Part shown: piece after piece, positions 6,349 through 7,182 of the stretch | Numbering within the stretch: the first letter of the stretch is position 1 | Layout of the letters: each line of letters opens with the position of its first letter | Assembly: GCA_937996535.1 (NCBI GenBank) | Contig: CALKVF010000035.1 | Coordinates: 1 to 7,182 of the forward strand | Direction: 5' to 3' | DNA from: an uncultured Novosphingobium sp. | Lineage (GTDB): Bacteria; Pseudomonadota; Alphaproteobacteria; Sphingomonadales; Sphingomonadaceae | DNA length: 7,182 nucleotides | Position numbers and translations under genes: made by a program | Notes under the pieces: generated by a model | Seen by the model: the letters and a program-made list of their open reading frames with translations, nothing else | Database searches by the model: none | What the model was told of the DNA's origin: nothing

Positions 6349-6353
6349 CCTTT
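6349..6353 (-). promoter_or_regulatory. Ribosome binding site of rpsP
   Basis: AAAGG on the minus strand, eight bases before the rpsP ATG, in the AT-rich 36-base gap after ffh. This gap is markedly more AT-rich than its surroundings. I see no convincing -35/-10 pair or terminator in it, so rpsP is probably read from a transcript that includes ffh, although a promoter inside ffh cannot be excluded. Confidence 0.65.
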
Positions 6354-6376
6354 CAATAAAATCAGAAACTTGAAAC

Positions 6377-7182
6377 TTACTTCTTGAGAAAATTCGTGAG
6401 ATCGGGAGCGCCGCCCAGACCGGGCATACCGCCCGCCCCGGCTCCGCCGCCAAGCCCCGGCATCGCCGCGCCAAGCCCGCCCTTGCCGAACAGCTTGGCC
6501 AGGCCGCCAAGCCCGCCCATCTTCTTGATCTGCTTCATCGCGCGCTCCATTTCCTGGTGCATCTTGAGCAGCTTGTTGACGTCCTGAACCTGCACGCCCG
6601 AACCGTTGGCGATGCGGATCTTGCGCTTGGCGTTGAGCAGATCGGGGCGCGTGCGTTCCTTGGGGGTCATCGAACCGATGATCGCATCCATGCGCAGCAG
6701 CACCCGGTCATCCATGCCCGACGACTGCATCGCCGCCTTGGCCTTTTTCATGCCCGGCATCATGCCGGCCAGCGCGCCGAGCCCACCCATGTTCTGCATC
6801 TGCTTGAGCTGCATGCGCAGGTCGTTCATGTCGAACTGGCCCTTGGCCATGCGTTCGGCCATGCGCTCGGCATCTTCGGCCTCGATCGCCTGGGCCGCCT
6901 TTTCGACGATCGAGACGATATCGCCCATGCCCAGGATCCGGCCGGCAACGCGGCTGGGCTGGAACACTTCGAGCGCATCGAGCTTTTCACCGACACCGGC
7001 AAACTTGATCGGCTTGCCGGTGACCGCGCGCATCGACAGCGCCGCACCGCCGCGCGCATCGCCGTCCATCCGGGTCAGCACCACGCCGGTCAGATCAACC
7101 TGGCCGGCAAAGCTCTGCGCCACGTTCACCGCATCCTGGCCGGTGAGCGAATCGACGACGAGCAGGGTTTCCTTGGGGGCCG
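6377..7182 (-). CDS. ffh: Signal recognition particle protein Ffh (SRP54), C-terminal part
   Basis: GTPase that with 4.5S RNA binds signal sequences of nascent membrane proteins and delivers ribosomes to FtsY at the inner membrane. Partial: the frame runs off the right edge, leaving 267 residues, about the last half to 60%. Seen in fragment order: LLVVDSLTGQDAVNVAQ (6-22), the end of the G domain core; the G4 element TRMDGDARGGAAL (36-48), with Arg where the GTPase consensus has Lys; GKPIKFAGVGEKLDALEVF, the G5 region; then ILGMGDIVSIVEKA. The Met-rich M domain contains QMQNMGGLGALAGMMPGM, the RNA-binding helix region KRKIRIANGSG, and the VQDVNKLL helix. The C-terminus is a Gly/Met/Pro-rich tail ending DLTNFLKK. 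Its first apparent start codon near 7129 is an internal GTG (Val), not the true start. Upstream of rpsP, it heads the translation cluster visible here. Confidence 0.98.
   Translation of the reverse strand, partial: APKETLLVVDSLTGQDAVNVAQSFAGQVDLTGVVLTRMDGDARGGAALSMRAVTGKPIKFAGVGEKLDALEVFQPSRVAGRILGMGDIVSIVEKAAQAIEAEDAERMAERMAKGQFDMNDLRMQLKQMQNMGGLGALAGMMPGMKKAKAAMQSSGMDDRVLLRMDAIIGSMTPKERTRPDLLNAKRKIRIANGSGVQVQDVNKLLKMHQEMERAMKQIKKMGGLGGLAKLFGKGGLGAAMPGLGGGAGAGGMPGLGGAPDLTNFLKK

Noticed and set aside
1..7182. A previously undescribed multi-gene system
   Set aside because: Every gene belongs to a well-known family, the translation cluster is in its classical order, and no unexplained coding or structured stretch of useful length remains.

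Overview
This window comes from a GC-rich bacterial chromosome. It is most likely an alphaproteobacterium, and my best guess is the order Sphingomonadales. That rests on overall base composition, the alphaproteobacterial style of Ffh (TRMD in place of TKxD, a Gly/Met-rich tail), and the long Ala/Glu-rich tail on ribosomal protein S16. The genus is a by-eye inference and was not searched.

Layout. At the left edge, bases 1-758 (+ strand) hold the C-terminal part of a DHA2-family (EmrB/QacA-like) multidrug efflux transporter. It converges, with a 15-base gap, on a minus-strand block that fills the rest of the window. Read in the direction of transcription (right to left), that block is: ffh (SRP54 GTPase, cut by the right edge), rpsP (S16), rimM, trmD and rplS (L19). 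A strong rho-independent terminator follows at about 4151-4185. Next come a secreted dipeptidyl-peptidase IV-type S9 serine peptidase and asd (aspartate-semialdehyde dehydrogenase).

How the genes work together. ffh-rpsP-rimM-trmD-rplS is the classical translation and secretion cluster. It joins two ribosomal proteins, a 30S maturation factor, the tRNA m1G37 methyltransferase that protects the reading frame, and the protein of the signal recognition particle. Junctions are tight: 36 bases for ffh/rpsP, 2 for rpsP/rimM, 3 for rimM/trmD, and a 4-base ATGA overlap for trmD/rplS. This implies one transcript with translational coupling. The S9 peptidase and asd are a second, probably separate unit: a signal-peptide-bearing exopeptidase followed 37 bases later by a central enzyme of Asp-family amino acid and diaminopimelate synthesis.

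The window is almost fully coding, with no gene-free stretch above 100 bases. I found no mobile element, CRISPR, tRNA, rRNA, phage or defence feature, and no novel multi-gene system. The most interesting details are small: a possible promoter for the peptidase fused to the T-tract of the rplS terminator, the repetitive S16 tail, a TTG start for rimM, and apparent variants at key residues of TrmD and Ffh.
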